Shown here: piece by piece, positions 35,782 to 45,919 of the stretch
Position numbering within the stretch: position 1 is the first letter of the stretch
How the letters are laid out: every line of letters starts with the position of its first letter
Assembly: GCF_007667275.1 (NCBI RefSeq)
Contig: NZ_VDQT01000004.1
Span: forward strand, 62,001-126,000
DNA from: Stenotrophomonas rhizophila
Lineage (GTDB): Bacteria > Pseudomonadota > Gammaproteobacteria > Xanthomonadales > Xanthomonadaceae
Length of the DNA stretch: 64,000 nucleotides
Reading direction: 5' to 3'
Notes under the pieces: model-generated
Database searches by the model: none
What the model saw: the letters and a program-made list of their open reading frames with translations, nothing else
Told to the model about the DNA's origin: nothing
Translations under genes and position numbers: made by a program

Positions 35782-38541
35782 ATGCAATATCGAAACATCC
35801 AGAAAAAGACACCGGTTACCTTGCTCGCCCTGTCGATCGGCCTGGCGCTGAGCGGAACCACCCTGGCGCAGGATCCGGCCCCGGCCTCGGCCACCGACCT
35901 GGACACCGTCACCGTCACCGGCTACCGCGCCAGCGTCGAGAAGGCGCTGGACATCAAGCGCGGCGAAGCCGGCGTGGTCGACGCCATCGTCGCCGAAGAC
36001 ATCGGCAAGTTCCCCGACCTGAACCTGGCCGAGTCGCTGCAGCGCGTGCCCGGCGTGGTCATCACCCGTGAAGCCGGCGAAGGCCGCAACATCTCGGTGC
36101 GTGGCCTGGGTCCGGACTTCACCCGCGTGCGCATCAACGGCATGGAAGCGCTGACCACGGTCGGCGCCGGCGACCAGAGCGGCGGCACCAACCGCGGCCG
36201 CGGCTTCGACTTCAACGTGTTCGCCTCGGACCTGTTCTCGCAGCTGCTGGTGCGCAAGACCGCCTCGGCCGACGTGGAAGAAGGCTCGCTGGGCGCCACC
36301 GTCGACCTGCGCACCGCGCGCCCGTTCGACTACGACGGCTTCACCTTCGCCGCCAGCGGCCAGGCCAGCTACAACGCGATGGCCGAAAAAGCCGACCCGC
36401 GCGTGGCTGCGCTGATCTCCAACACCTGGGCCGATGGCACCTTCGGCGCGCTGCTGTCGGTGGCCTATTCCGAGCGCCAGGCGCTGGAAGAAGGGTCCAA
36501 CACCGGTCGCTGGGCCAACGGTCCGAGCAACGGCAACTTCAATGCGGCGTCGCCGTTCGCCGCCGCGCGTTCGGCCAGCGTCTACCACCCGCGCTTCCCG
36601 CGTTACGTGCAGATGGAACACGAGCAGAAGCGCCTGGGCGTGACCGGCACGCTGCAGTGGAAGCCGACCGACGCCACCGAAATCTCGCTGGACACGCTGT
36701 ACTCGAAGATCGACGCCAAGCGCGACGAACACTACATCGAAGCGATTTCCTTCAGCCGCGGCACCAGCACCACGCCGCGCCTGGTCGGCAAGCCGGCGAT
36801 GATCGTCAAGGATGGCGTGATCGAGAACAACGCGCTGGTCTACGGTGAGTTCGACAACGTCGACATCCGCACCGAGAACCGCCACGACGAGTGGAGCACC
36901 GAGTTCAAGCAGATCGCGCTGAACGGCCAGCACCGCTTCGGCGACGACTTCACCTTGTCCGGCAAGGTGGGCATCTCGCGCTCCAAGCACGAGAATCCCA
37001 TCCAGACCACCATCATCATGGACAAGTACGATGTCGATGGTTACAGCTACGATTACCGCGGCAACAGCCGGTTCCCGAAGCTGAACTACGGCATCGACCC
37101 GACCAACCCGGCGGGCTGGGAACTGGCTGAAATCCGCCTGCGTCCGCAGTACGTGGACAACGACTTCGACACCGGCCAGGTCGACTTCAACTGGAATGTC
37201 AGCCCGGGCTTCCGCCTGAAGGGCGGCATCCTCGCCAAGAACTACACCTTCGACACCGTGGAACTGCGGCGCGCCAGCGAACTGGCCGTGCCGAACTTCC
37301 CGAACGGCACCAAGATCGTGCCGGTGGACATGACCCAGCAGGCCGGCCTGAAGGGCATCACCGGTACCCCGGACCAGTGGGTGGTGCCGGACCTGAACGC
37401 CATCGCCAACCAGTTCGACATCTACAGCAACAGCGGCATCTTCGCCGTCGCCCCGCGGGCCAACAACTCGCGCAGCGTGGAAGAAGAAGACCGCGGCGGC
37501 TACCTGATGGGCGAGTTCTCGACCGAGCTGGGCAGCATTCCGTTCTCGGGTAACTTCGGCGTGCGCTACGTGAAGACCAAGCAGAGCTCCACCGGTCTTT
37601 CCACCCTGGCCACCGGCACCGTGGCGACCACGGTCGATCGTGAGTACGACGACACCCTGCCCTCGTTCAACCTGGTGGCCGAGATCACCCCGGACTTCCT
37701 GATCCGCCTCGGTGCGGCCAAGGTGATGAGCCGCCCGGGCCTGGGCAGCCTGACCCCGGGCGCCACCGTGGCCGTGGCCGGCGGTGCGCGCACCATCTCC
37801 AGCGGCAACCCGTTCCTGGACCCGATCCGCGCCAAGAACGTGGACCTGGGCTTCGAGTGGTACTTCGCCGAAGGCGCGATGGCCGGCGTCGGCCTGTTCT
37901 ACAAGGACATCGAAAGCTTCGTGCAGACCACCCGCGAAGTGGCGCCGTACAGCGCCAGCGGCCTGCCCGATTCGCTGCTGATCGGCACCGGTGCCTCGCC
38001 GTCGGATGACTTCACCTACACCAAGCCGGTCAACACCCCGGGTGGCGAGCTGCACGGCGTCGAAGTGAACTACACCCAGCCGTTCACCTTCCTGCCCGGC
38101 AACTGGTCCAACCTGGGCATGCAGTTGAACTACACCTGGGTGGAATCGCAGATCCAGTACATCAACTCCAGCGGCCAGCCGGTGATGAAGGCGGACCTGA
38201 CCGGTCTGTCCAAGTCGTCCTGGAACGCAACGCTGTTCTATGAAGGCAAGGTGTGGTCCGGCCGTGTGTCGGCGACCAACCGCGACGATTACCTGACCCA
38301 GGTGCCCGGCACCGAAGCAGGCTTCAACGTGGACGGCACCCACGGCATGACCGGCACCACCTTCATCGACGCCTCGATCCGCTACACGATCAGCGACCAG
38401 CTGGAGCTGAGCCTGGAAGGCATGAACCTGACCAACGAAGCCAGCGACGAGTGGGTGTACTCGCCGGCAACCGGTCGCCTGCCGCTGCAGTACACCGAAA
38501 CCGGCCGGCAGTACCAGTTGGGCGTTCGCTACAAGTTCTGA
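35782..38541 (+). CDS. TonB-dependent receptor, Xanthomonad carbohydrate type
   Basis: 919 residues with a signal peptide (ending TTLAQ), plug (about 45-190; VVDAIVAEDIGKFPDLNLAE, SLQRVPGVVITREAGEGRNI, ISVRGLGPDFTRVRINGMEA) and a long barrel ending in GRQYQLGVRYKF. The plug sequence matches the TonB-Xanth-Caul subfamily, whose members often import plant oligosaccharides. GGGAGAGG precedes ATG 35782. Divergent from kdgK-eda, so it probably brings uronate oligosaccharides through the outer membrane. Confidence 0.92.
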   Translation: MQYRNIQKKTPVTLLALSIGLALSGTTLAQDPAPASATDLDTVTVTGYRASVEKALDIKRGEAGVVDAIVAEDIGKFPDLNLAESLQRVPGVVITREAGEGRNISVRGLGPDFTRVRINGMEALTTVGAGDQSGGTNRGRGFDFNVFASDLFSQLLVRKTASADVEEGSLGATVDLRTARPFDYDGFTFAASGQASYNAMAEKADPRVAALISNTWADGTFGALLSVAYSERQALEEGSNTGRWANGPSNGNFNAASPFAAARSASVYHPRFPRYVQMEHEQKRLGVTGTLQWKPTDATEISLDTLYSKIDAKRDEHYIEAISFSRGTSTTPRLVGKPAMIVKDGVIENNALVYGEFDNVDIRTENRHDEWSTEFKQIALNGQHRFGDDFTLSGKVGISRSKHENPIQTTIIMDKYDVDGYSYDYRGNSRFPKLNYGIDPTNPAGWELAEIRLRPQYVDNDFDTGQVDFNWNVSPGFRLKGGILAKNYTFDTVELRRASELAVPNFPNGTKIVPVDMTQQAGLKGITGTPDQWVVPDLNAIANQFDIYSNSGIFAVAPRANNSRSVEEEDRGGYLMGEFSTELGSIPFSGNFGVRYVKTKQSSTGLSTLATGTVATTVDREYDDTLPSFNLVAEITPDFLIRLGAAKVMSRPGLGSLTPGATVAVAGGARTISSGNPFLDPIRAKNVDLGFEWYFAEGAMAGVGLFYKDIESFVQTTREVAPYSASGLPDSLLIGTGASPSDDFTYTKPVNTPGGELHGVEVNYTQPFTFLPGNWSNLGMQLNYTWVESQIQYINSSGQPVMKADLTGLSKSSWNATLFYEGKVWSGRVSATNRDDYLTQVPGTEAGFNVDGTHGMTGTTFIDASIRYTISDQLELSLEGMNLTNEASDEWVYSPATGRLPLQYTETGRQYQLGVRYKF

Positions 38542-38555
38542 TCGCGCAACACCGG

Positions 38556-38581
38556 CAGCGGCGTGGGCAACCACGCCGCTG
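38556..38581 (+). terminator. Hairpin after the carbohydrate receptor
   Basis: CAGCGGCGTGG / CCACGCCGCTG is a perfect 11-base stem with a GCAA loop, 15 bases after the receptor stop. No T-run follows; it may partly terminate or protect the receptor mRNA while lowering expression of the next gene. Confidence 0.45.
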
Positions 38582-38725
38582 TTGCGGCGCAAGATGCCGC
38601 ACTGCGTTCCCTTTGCTAGTTTCTGACGGCCCTGCGCTGACGCCGCGGCCGTGGCGTTGCGCCATGTTCCGCTGACGAGGATGGCGTGTCGAGCTGCACG
38701 TTCTCGTTGTGGAAAGGAAAGTCAC

Positions 38726-41700
38726 ATGCTGCTTCGCGTTGATGTTCGGCCCACGGCGATCGCCCTCGCCCTGCTCCTGGCCACCGTTGGTGGCGCCTCG
38801 GCGCAGAATGCACCGCAGCTGCTGTTCCACGTGTCGGCCGACAAGGGCTTCGAGGCGGACACCGCCCAGGGCGACGCGGTTCCCAACTTCCAGGACAAGG
38901 TCAAACGCGTGCCCGATGGCGCGCGCGGTTCGGCCATCCAGTGGGAAGACGATGGCGTGCTCTCCTGGAACGCGCCGGGCAACATCCAGGCCCAGCGCGG
39001 CACCCTCGGCTTCTACTGGCGTTCGCGCTACGCGGTTGGCGAAGCGCCGTTCGTGATCTTCCGGGTGGGCTATGCCGACCATAGCAGCTGGGACATGGCC
39101 TGGCTGCGCATCGACTGGAACGGGCACGGCTTCGATGCCTTCGTGACCGACGCCAACCTGGCCCGCACCCGCGTCTCGTTCAAGCTGGACCAGAATCCTT
39201 CACCCCGGCAATGGCAGCACATCGCCTTCGGCTGGGATGAGAATCACGGCGTGCGCCTGTACGTGGACGGCAGGGAGGTCGCGCGACAGGAGACCACCGC
39301 CGATTACGATGCGGCGCTGGACCAGCTCGGCCTGGCCGGACGGGTGATGGCGCCCTACCAGGTGCAGAGCCGCTACAACTTCCTGCGCGGCAGCGACGTC
39401 GACGAAATCCGCGTATACGACCGCCTGCTGGATCCGGCCGGGATGGCCGCGCTGGCGGCGAACAAGGCACCCACCACCGCGGTCGCCGACAGCAACGCCA
39501 TGCGTTCCTGGAACCACCGCTTCGGCTGGGACAGCGCAGCGCCGCCTGCGTTGTCCGCACCCGTCACCCGCATCCGCAAGATCGAGTTCGCCGACACCAA
39601 AGACCACAAGCAGTGGATGTGGAAGGCGACCGATGGCATCGCCGAGACCACCTGGCCAGGCGTGTACAACCGCTCGCGCCTGCCGGGCCGCAATGACTAT
39701 TTCCAGCTGCCGGACTGGAACACCTACGTGGAAGGTGGGCAGCAGCTCGACCTGAGCGTGCCGGACGGCGAGACCGTCAACCGCATTGAAGTGCGGGGTG
39801 CCGCATACGGTTCGCTCAGCCACGGCACCGGTGGCGCTGCCGCCACGCCGCTGCTGCAGCGCCCGCAGGGCGTGGTGCGCAGCGTGGACGACATTCCCGC
39901 GCAGACCGGCGGCGTACTGCATTTCCGCAATGCCGCACAGGAAACACCGATCCAGGAAATCTGGGCCTACCAGGTCAGCGACGGAGCCGAGCCGGAAGGC
40001 ACGGTCAAGCAACGTTACCTGGTCGACAGCCAGGCCCTGCCCGACTACCTCAACATCACCGCACTGCGCGCCTACATCGATGGTCGCTACCCGGCCGCCG
40101 AACGCAGCACGGTGATGGCACTGCCCAAGGGCGCCGGTTCGCGCCGGCGCGGCGCGGACACGCTGCCGGCCCAGCCGCTGCCGATCGTGCACGTGCTGAT
40201 CCCCTCCGGCGTGGGCGACGCCCCGGCCGCGCAGCCGCTGATCCGCAGCTGGGCGCACAGCTGGGAAAACATGCATGACGGCCTGGATGGCGTGGCCATC
40301 GACCTGCCGGCACTTGACCTGCCAGCGGCGAAGGACGGGCTCATCCCGCTCAACATCCGCATCAAGGATCCGATCTGGCCGGCGCGCGACATGATCGATG
40401 TCTCGGTGTCGGTCAAGCCGAACCAGAAACGCACGCTGTGGCTGGACCTGCGCGACCGCATCCTCACCGCCGACAGCCTGTGGATCAGCATCGCGTCCGG
40501 CGCGCCTGGCTTCAATGCCGCGTCGCTGGACGGGGCGGAGATCCGCATGGTCTACAAAGACCGCACCGAAGCGAAACAGGAGCACCTGGCCGACCGCTTC
40601 AACCAGGTACGCGACAACTGGGGGTTCCTGGTGGAAGAGCACACCACCTCCAAGCGCCAGCGCCTGTACGCGCGTGTGTATGCGGACCTGAGCGACCTGC
40701 TGCGGGTCGACCCGGACCATGAACTCGGCCGGCTGTACTGGAACTACATCAGCTACAACAGCCAGGGCAAACCGCCGTTCACCCAGCCTGCGGCCCCGAA
40801 GGGCGTCCCGCTGTGGGCGTTCCGGCAGACCGAAGACCTGAAGTACGTGCGCCGCTTCGTGGACTGGTGGATCGACAACCGCCAGATCGCGTACGGCGAC
40901 TTCGGCGGCGGGATCTCCGACGACACCGACCTCACCCAGCAGTGGCCGGGCCTGGCGCTGATGGGCGTCGAGCCGGACCGCCTCAACCGATCGCTCACCG
41001 CCCTGTCCGACGCGGTGTACCGCAACGGCATGTTCTCCAACGGGCTCAGCACCATCGAGACCGATGAGCTGCATGCCTACGAGGAAGGCATCAACGCCAA
41101 CAGCGCCATGCTGTACCTCAACTGGGGCGATCCGCTCACCGTCGAGCGCCTGATGGAAACGGTGAAGGCGTTCGACGAGCGCATCATCCTGCCCAACCCG
41201 CAGGGTCACCTGCTGTTCTCCAGCAACTGGTTCGGCGGCAACAAGGTCTACCGCGAGCCGAACTGGCAGTGGCAGAAGCCGTACTCGTTCCCGGCGCTGC
41301 ACCCGGCCTTCCTGATGGGCCAGTACAACGCCGACCCGACCGGTCGCAAACTGGTTACCGGCCTGGCCGACAGTTACCTGGCCCACGCCTACACCGACGA
41401 CAAGGGCCGCTGGGCGCTGCCCAACGAGATCAACTGGGCCACCGGCAAGGTGCGCGGCGGCGAGCTCAACAACGGTTCGGGCGGCGGCGATGTAATGCAC
41501 ACCTTCTGGGCCGCGTGGCGCTGGAGTGGCGACGACAAGTACCTGAAGGCGCTGGATTACCGCGTGGAGCGCGGCGGTCCAGGCGCGCTGGCCAACCTGG
41601 GCGAGAACTACGTGGAGGTGCTGGGCAAGGGCGCGGCCTGGAATCCGAAACTGGTGGCCGATGCCGATGCAGGCAACACTGGCTTCTCCAGCCTGATGGC

Positions 41701-42532
41701 GTGGCAGGCCACCGGCGACAAGAAGTACCTGGAAGCGCTGCACGCCGACGGCATCCAGGCCAAGGCACAGCGCGAGTACATGAACACAGAAGGCCACTGG
41801 TGGTCCGACCGCGTCGAAGCGCCCAGCGAGTTCCTGCAGCGTGCGCGCCTGGGCGGCATCGCGCTCAAGCGCAATCAGAGCTGGCCGGGGCACACGGTGA
41901 GCTGGCGTTTCGCCCAGCCCGACGCCGCCGAACAGGTGGCGCTACTGGTGCATGCGCCGTCCACCGAGCGCTTCAAGGTGATCGCCTACAACACCGGCCC
42001 CCGAGCGGTGGACGCGGAAATGAGCACCTGGAACGTCACCGCCGGCACCTGGCGCATGACCAGCGGCATCGACCGCGACGGCGATGACCGCATCGACGGC
42101 AAGGGCGACACACGCGAGGTCGCGCTGGAGCGCAGTGCGTCGATCCCGCTGCGGTTTGCACCCGGTGTCGCGCAGGTGCTCGAGTTCGAGCTGGTCACCG
42201 CCGGCACGCCGGTGGAACAGCGCCCCGACCTGGGCATCGGGCGCGGCGATATCCGCGTGGACGGCCGCCAGGTGCAGGTGACCGTGCACAGCCTGGGCCA
42301 CGTGGGAACGCCGGTGGGTACGGCGGTACTGGAAGATGCCAAGGGCCGCGAGCTGGCCAGGATCGAGGTTCCGGCGATGGCAGCCCCCACCGACCTGCTG
42401 CCGAAGACCACCACGGTCGGGCTGCCCCTGCCCGCCGGCAACCGCAGCGGCCTGCGCGTTCGCGTGGCACTGGCCGATGGCAGCGCCGAAGTCACCCAGC
42501 GCAACAACAGCATCGCACTACCCCAACCGTAG
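38726..42532 (+). CDS. Very large secreted protein with LamG-like N-terminus, probable polysaccharide-acting enzyme
   Basis: 1268 residues with signal peptide (IALALLLATVGGASA). N-terminal jelly-roll (about 30-240) resembles LamG/concanavalin domains (QRGTLGFYWRSRY, VDEIRVYDRLLDPAGMAALA). The middle (about 700-1080) is Trp/Tyr-rich and helical, with WWIDNRQIAYGDFGGGISDD, DELHAYEEGINANSAMLYL and GSGGGDVMHTFWAAWRWSGD, which suggests an alpha/alpha-toroid of the kind found in lyases and glycoside hydrolases. The C-terminus (about 1090-1268) looks beta-rich. I cannot assign a known family. It sits 3' of a carbohydrate receptor and near KDG genes. Its TAG stop is the GTAG of a REP. Confidence 0.75.
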   Translation: MLLRVDVRPTAIALALLLATVGGASAQNAPQLLFHVSADKGFEADTAQGDAVPNFQDKVKRVPDGARGSAIQWEDDGVLSWNAPGNIQAQRGTLGFYWRSRYAVGEAPFVIFRVGYADHSSWDMAWLRIDWNGHGFDAFVTDANLARTRVSFKLDQNPSPRQWQHIAFGWDENHGVRLYVDGREVARQETTADYDAALDQLGLAGRVMAPYQVQSRYNFLRGSDVDEIRVYDRLLDPAGMAALAANKAPTTAVADSNAMRSWNHRFGWDSAAPPALSAPVTRIRKIEFADTKDHKQWMWKATDGIAETTWPGVYNRSRLPGRNDYFQLPDWNTYVEGGQQLDLSVPDGETVNRIEVRGAAYGSLSHGTGGAAATPLLQRPQGVVRSVDDIPAQTGGVLHFRNAAQETPIQEIWAYQVSDGAEPEGTVKQRYLVDSQALPDYLNITALRAYIDGRYPAAERSTVMALPKGAGSRRRGADTLPAQPLPIVHVLIPSGVGDAPAAQPLIRSWAHSWENMHDGLDGVAIDLPALDLPAAKDGLIPLNIRIKDPIWPARDMIDVSVSVKPNQKRTLWLDLRDRILTADSLWISIASGAPGFNAASLDGAEIRMVYKDRTEAKQEHLADRFNQVRDNWGFLVEEHTTSKRQRLYARVYADLSDLLRVDPDHELGRLYWNYISYNSQGKPPFTQPAAPKGVPLWAFRQTEDLKYVRRFVDWWIDNRQIAYGDFGGGISDDTDLTQQWPGLALMGVEPDRLNRSLTALSDAVYRNGMFSNGLSTIETDELHAYEEGINANSAMLYLNWGDPLTVERLMETVKAFDERIILPNPQGHLLFSSNWFGGNKVYREPNWQWQKPYSFPALHPAFLMGQYNADPTGRKLVTGLADSYLAHAYTDDKGRWALPNEINWATGKVRGGELNNGSGGGDVMHTFWAAWRWSGDDKYLKALDYRVERGGPGALANLGENYVEVLGKGAAWNPKLVADADAGNTGFSSLMAWQATGDKKYLEALHADGIQAKAQREYMNTEGHWWSDRVEAPSEFLQRARLGGIALKRNQSWPGHTVSWRFAQPDAAEQVALLVHAPSTERFKVIAYNTGPRAVDAEMSTWNVTAGTWRMTSGIDRDGDDRIDGKGDTREVALERSASIPLRFAPGVAQVLEFELVTAGTPVEQRPDLGIGRGDIRVDGRQVQVTVHSLGHVGTPVGTAVLEDAKGRELARIEVPAMAAPTDLLPKTTTVGLPLPAGNRSGLRVRVALADGSAEVTQRNNSIALPQP

Positions 42533-42551
42533 AGCCGGGCTCTGCCCGGCT
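42529..42551 (+). repeat. SMAG-like REP palindrome containing a stop codon
   Basis: GTAG, then AGCCGGGC-TCT-GCCCGGCT. TAG 42530-42532 is the stop of the 1268-residue gene, and the hairpin separates it from the convergent PhzF-family gene. Confidence 0.8.
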
Positions 42552-42554
42552 GCA

Positions 42555-43394
42555 CTAGATCCGTACCGACCCCTCGATACACGTCACGCACGCCCCGCCA
42601 ATCCACAGCGCATCCCCATCCCGCTCCACCACCACCCGCCCGGCACGCCCCAGCACCGTGCCCTGGCTGATCACATACCTCGCCGGCGCTTCCCCGTCGC
42701 GCAGCAGCCAGCGCGCAATACCCGCATTGAGGCTCCCGGTCACCGGGTCCTCCGGTGCCGCCTCGCCGGCAATGAACGCACGCGTCTCGAACTGTGCATC
42801 CACCGCATCGCCCTCGCGGCATGCGGCGAACACACCGAGCATCAAGCCCTCCAGCGCCGCATAGTCGGGACGTACCGCCAGCACCGCCGCGCGGCTGCGC
42901 AGGCGCACCGCCAGCCACGGCGGCCCATTGTCCACCCATTGCGCGTCCAGCACGTCGTCCATCGCCACGCCAAGGCCGGCCAGCACGCGCGCGCGCAGGT
43001 CCGGCGCCAGCGCCCCGGCACGCCGCAGCGGCGGGGCATCGAACGCCAGCCCGGTATCGCTGCGACGGATCCGCACCAGCCCGATCCCGCACTCCTGCAC
43101 GATCTCCGCGCCCTTCGCCACGCCACCCCGGGCCAACCACGCATGGCAACTGCCCAGCGTGGGATGCCCGGCGAACGGCAGCTCGCCCAGCGTGGTGAAG
43201 ATGCGCACCCGATAATCCGCACGCGGATCACGCGGCGCGGAAATGAACGTGGTCTCGCTCAGGTTGGTCCAGCGCGCAAACGCGGCCATGCGCGCCTCGT
43301 CCAGGTCTTCGGCATCGAGCACGACGGCCAGCGGATTGCCCAGCAACGGGTCGGTGCTGAAGACGTTGACCTGGAGGAAGGGGTGGGTGGGCAC
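42555..43394 (-). CDS. PhzF-family isomerase
   Basis: 279 residues. The diaminopimelate-epimerase-like fold of the PhzF family is shown by FSTDPLLGNPLAVVLDAEDL, the catalytic Glu in TNLSETTFI, ELPFAGHPTLGS and EDPVTGSLNAGIARWLL. The reaction is unknown; phenazine genes are absent, so PhzF activity itself is unlikely. Start GTG 43394 has AGGAG five bases upstream and gives the family N-terminus; the longer frame lacks support. Confidence 0.88.
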   Translation of the reverse strand: MPTHPFLQVNVFSTDPLLGNPLAVVLDAEDLDEARMAAFARWTNLSETTFISAPRDPRADYRVRIFTTLGELPFAGHPTLGSCHAWLARGGVAKGAEIVQECGIGLVRIRRSDTGLAFDAPPLRRAGALAPDLRARVLAGLGVAMDDVLDAQWVDNGPPWLAVRLRSRAAVLAVRPDYAALEGLMLGVFAACREGDAVDAQFETRAFIAGEAAPEDPVTGSLNAGIARWLLRDGEAPARYVISQGTVLGRAGRVVVERDGDALWIGGACVTCIEGSVRI

Positions 43395-43755
43395 GAAGGC
43401 TCCTCGGACATGGACGGACACGCGGATAGCGTCAGGCAAATGTACCAACGTTCATTGGGCCAGCGGCGAGTCGAGGCGGTTAGCGACACAACCTGCCCGC
43501 GTAGCGCTTTAGGAATGCATGCAGATTGCCGTGCAACTGAACTGTGAGCTTCCACCTGACTGCGTGCTCGAACGCCAATCAGAACGTGCTGCCCGCTGTG
43601 GATCCGGAAACCCCAGCGGCGTCCTGGAGTCCGCACGGACACCGAAAGCGACGAGACGACGTTGCGATCATCCCAACGCATGGATACCGTCCGCGCCTTG
43701 ACGATGGCGCGCCTCCACCTGGAGGCAGATGCAAACCGTGGCGGGAGGAAACCAT
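43395..43755. other. Gene-poor gap before the MASE1 gene
   Basis: About 360 bases with lower GC than the surroundings. I find only short frames without ribosome sites, no strong hairpin and no recognisable RNA. It may carry the promoter of the MASE1 gene. Confidence 0.5.
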
Positions 43756-45299
43756 ATGGAGTGGTACAGGAGAGGGATTCAACTGAGCTTTCGGATTGAG
43801 CCAGCCGGCTTCGCGCTTGCTGCAGCCTACGCACTGCTGTGCTGGGCCGCGAGGCAGGTATCCATGGATCAGTTCTATCTGCCCGCGGGCATCCGGGTCG
43901 CCGCCTGCTTCTGTTTCCGCCACGCATGTGGCCGTATCTGTTTCTGGGGGAATACGCCTACTTTGCGCACATGCGCGTGCCCATGATCGAGCGATACGGC
44001 GTGGCGTGGGTCATCCTGTCGTCGGCCTTCCTCATGCCTGCGGTCGCCCTGATCATGCGCTGGCATCGGAGGATGATGGCGGCCCGCACCGATGCGTGGT
44101 TCATCTCTGCTGCGATCACATGTGCAGCGACGGCCACGCTCCTGAACCTTTGCTTCTCACATCTGTTCTGGCCGGTCCCACACCACAATGATTTCCTGAC
44201 GGATGCTGCGAGAGGAGCCATGGGCCAGTTCGCGGGAATCCTGACCGTAGTGCCTGTAGCGCTGCTCTGGATCCGGCGATCATCAGGGTGGCAGTGGACC
44301 CGGCGTTACCGCATTGCGACCGTGTGCTGTGTGCTCGCGATAGGAGGCATCGGACTGTTCGCGCTCCAGGCACCTGCAGATGCATCCTTTTTCAAGACAT
44401 CATTGCAGGTCTCCACCGCCATACCCGCGATCGCACTTACCTGCATGCACGGCTGGCGTGGCGCTGCGATCGGCGTACCACTGCTGAACCTGGCCATCGG
44501 CATGAGCAGCAAAGGCGGCGAGCCTTGGGCTTTCGACTCCTCGACGTTCGTGGCGCAGCAGACGCTGCTGGTGTCCGGGGTCGCCCTTCTTGCGCTTGGT
44601 TACAGCATCAGCCACTACTACGTGCAGTGCATCAGTGGACGGCAGAGAGAGCTTCTGTCCATGGCGCACGCCAGGGCATCCCATATCGGTAGCGAAATGA
44701 GCCTGCGCCAGCGGGTACTGGACATGCGCACCATGGGTGAAGGTATCGACCATTCACTCAGCGAGATCGCCTACTACCTCAGGGAGAACGGTCATGCCGT
44801 TCTCTCCCGCTCCCTGTTGCAGGTTTCCGTGGCCAACTCGAGAAAGTTCCGCGAACAGACCAGCCTCGTCTATCCCACCTGCCTGGAGCACGTCGGCTTG
44901 TATCTGAGCGTACAGCTCAGTGGACTGGGCGAGGTCTGGACCCGTTCAAGGCGCGTGCTCTCCCCACGCATGGCGGGCGATCCCTGTGCGCTGAGCAATG
45001 GGCTGCAGCTCGCCGCGTACCGGCTGTTGGCAGACGCAGTCTCGCTTCTGCTGCAGCGGGAGAAGGGGCAGGTCCGGGTGCAGGCGCGATGTGGCCGCGT
45101 TGGAGAATCCACCGGGATCGTGCTGGTTGTCGCGTTGATCGATGTAGATCAAAGGATATCCGAAGCCACGATGGAAATGGTCATCGAGCAGTTGACCGGA
45201 CGCACGCTCGCCTACGGCGGCACTGTGCAGTGCCGCCGCAACCGGATACGCATGCTCCTGTTGGATTCGAACAATGCCGCCCGGGCATGGGTGGCGTGA
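43756..45299 (+). pseudogene. MASE1-type membrane sensor protein, frameshifted near the start
   Basis: ATG 43756 follows GGGAGGAA and opens a MASE1-like N-terminus (FALAAAYALLCWAARQ, FYLPAGIRVAA). The reading frame then leaves the family pattern, which continues in another frame as LLLFPPRMWPYLFLGEYAYF and runs to 45299. One missing base near 43905 (GCCGCCTG for GCCGCCCTG) explains this exactly. Repaired, the protein would be about 514 residues: eight membrane helices, then a kinase-like tail (about 300 on) with GLQLAAYRLLADAVSLLLQ but without clear ATP-binding motifs. Either a real frameshift or a sequencing error. Confidence 0.78.
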
Positions 45300-45307
45300 C
45301 AGGGGGG

Positions 45308-45730
45308 TTATGGGATGCGCTCGACCGACCAGACCGACGAGACGTCGTCGACGTAATGCACCAAAGAAAAATCCCCGTCGACGTAAACCACGGTGGGAAT
45401 CGCATCTTCGGAAATCTTCAGCCGCCACGACGGCAGCGATGTCCTGGCGGAAGGCTTGCCGGCCGGCAAGGCCCAGAACACGTCGTCGAGCCTGCCAATG
45501 ACCGCGTGCACATTGTCGTTGCGGTCATTTACCTGCAGGTAGGTGATCCCGTCGCGATCGAACTGATACACCTTCCAGTTCTCGTCCAGGCTCATGTTGC
45601 GGGTCGTTGGTGTCGGGTAGCCAAGCGCCTGCTGTTCATTGCCGTGCCAGTCCTGTTGGGCCTTGGCTAGTGTGGGCGCGGCGGTAAGCAGCAATGCGGT
45701 TGCGGCCATAGCGAATACTCGGTTTTGCAT
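45308..45730 (-). CDS. Secreted hypothetical protein
   Basis: 140 residues with a signal peptide (FAMAATALLLTAAPTLAKA) and a beta-rich mature part (WKVYQFDRDGITYLQVNDRN, VYVDGDFSLVHYVDD). GGAG precedes ATG 45730. It ends eight bases from the end of the convergent MASE1 gene. No family recognised. Confidence 0.72.
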   Translation of the reverse strand: MQNRVFAMAATALLLTAAPTLAKAQQDWHGNEQQALGYPTPTTRNMSLDENWKVYQFDRDGITYLQVNDRNDNVHAVIGRLDDVFWALPAGKPSARTSLPSWRLKISEDAIPTVVYVDGDFSLVHYVDDVSSVWSVERIP

Positions 45731-45831
45731 GCTGTGCTCCAGCATAGGTGACGGAAGAATCCCGCCCGATGCTAGATCGCAGCAGCCTCACCGGCACTGC
45801 ACAAACTCCGATAGCGGTGCCCGGACATGGC

Positions 45832-45899
45832 GTAGAGCCACGCCCTGCGTGGCTGCGTCGAACGTTGACGCGGTGCAGCCACGCAGGGCGTGGCTCTAC
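45832..45899. repeat. Head-to-head pair of SMAG-like REPs
   Basis: GTAGAGCCACGC at one end and GCGTGGCTCTAC at the other form a perfect outer inverted repeat. Each half is itself a hairpin (AGCCACGC-CCT-GCGTGGCT and its complement), joined by about 18 bases. It lies upstream of the secreted-protein gene and 3' of the cysteine-dioxygenase-like gene. Confidence 0.8.
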
Positions 45900-45919
45900 G
45901 GGTTGGGTGCTTGCGCCGC

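Noticed and set aside
35722..38592. Minus-strand open frame of 956 codons opposite the carbohydrate receptor
   Set aside because: Antisense shadow; the plus strand encodes an unmistakable TonB receptor.
39200..41893. Minus-strand open frame of 897 codons opposite the 1268-residue protein
   Set aside because: The plus frame has a signal peptide, a ribosome site and protein-like composition; the minus frame does not.
42555..43394. Phenazine biosynthesis gene
   Set aside because: The protein belongs to the PhzF fold family, but no other phenazine gene is present and the family is functionally broad.
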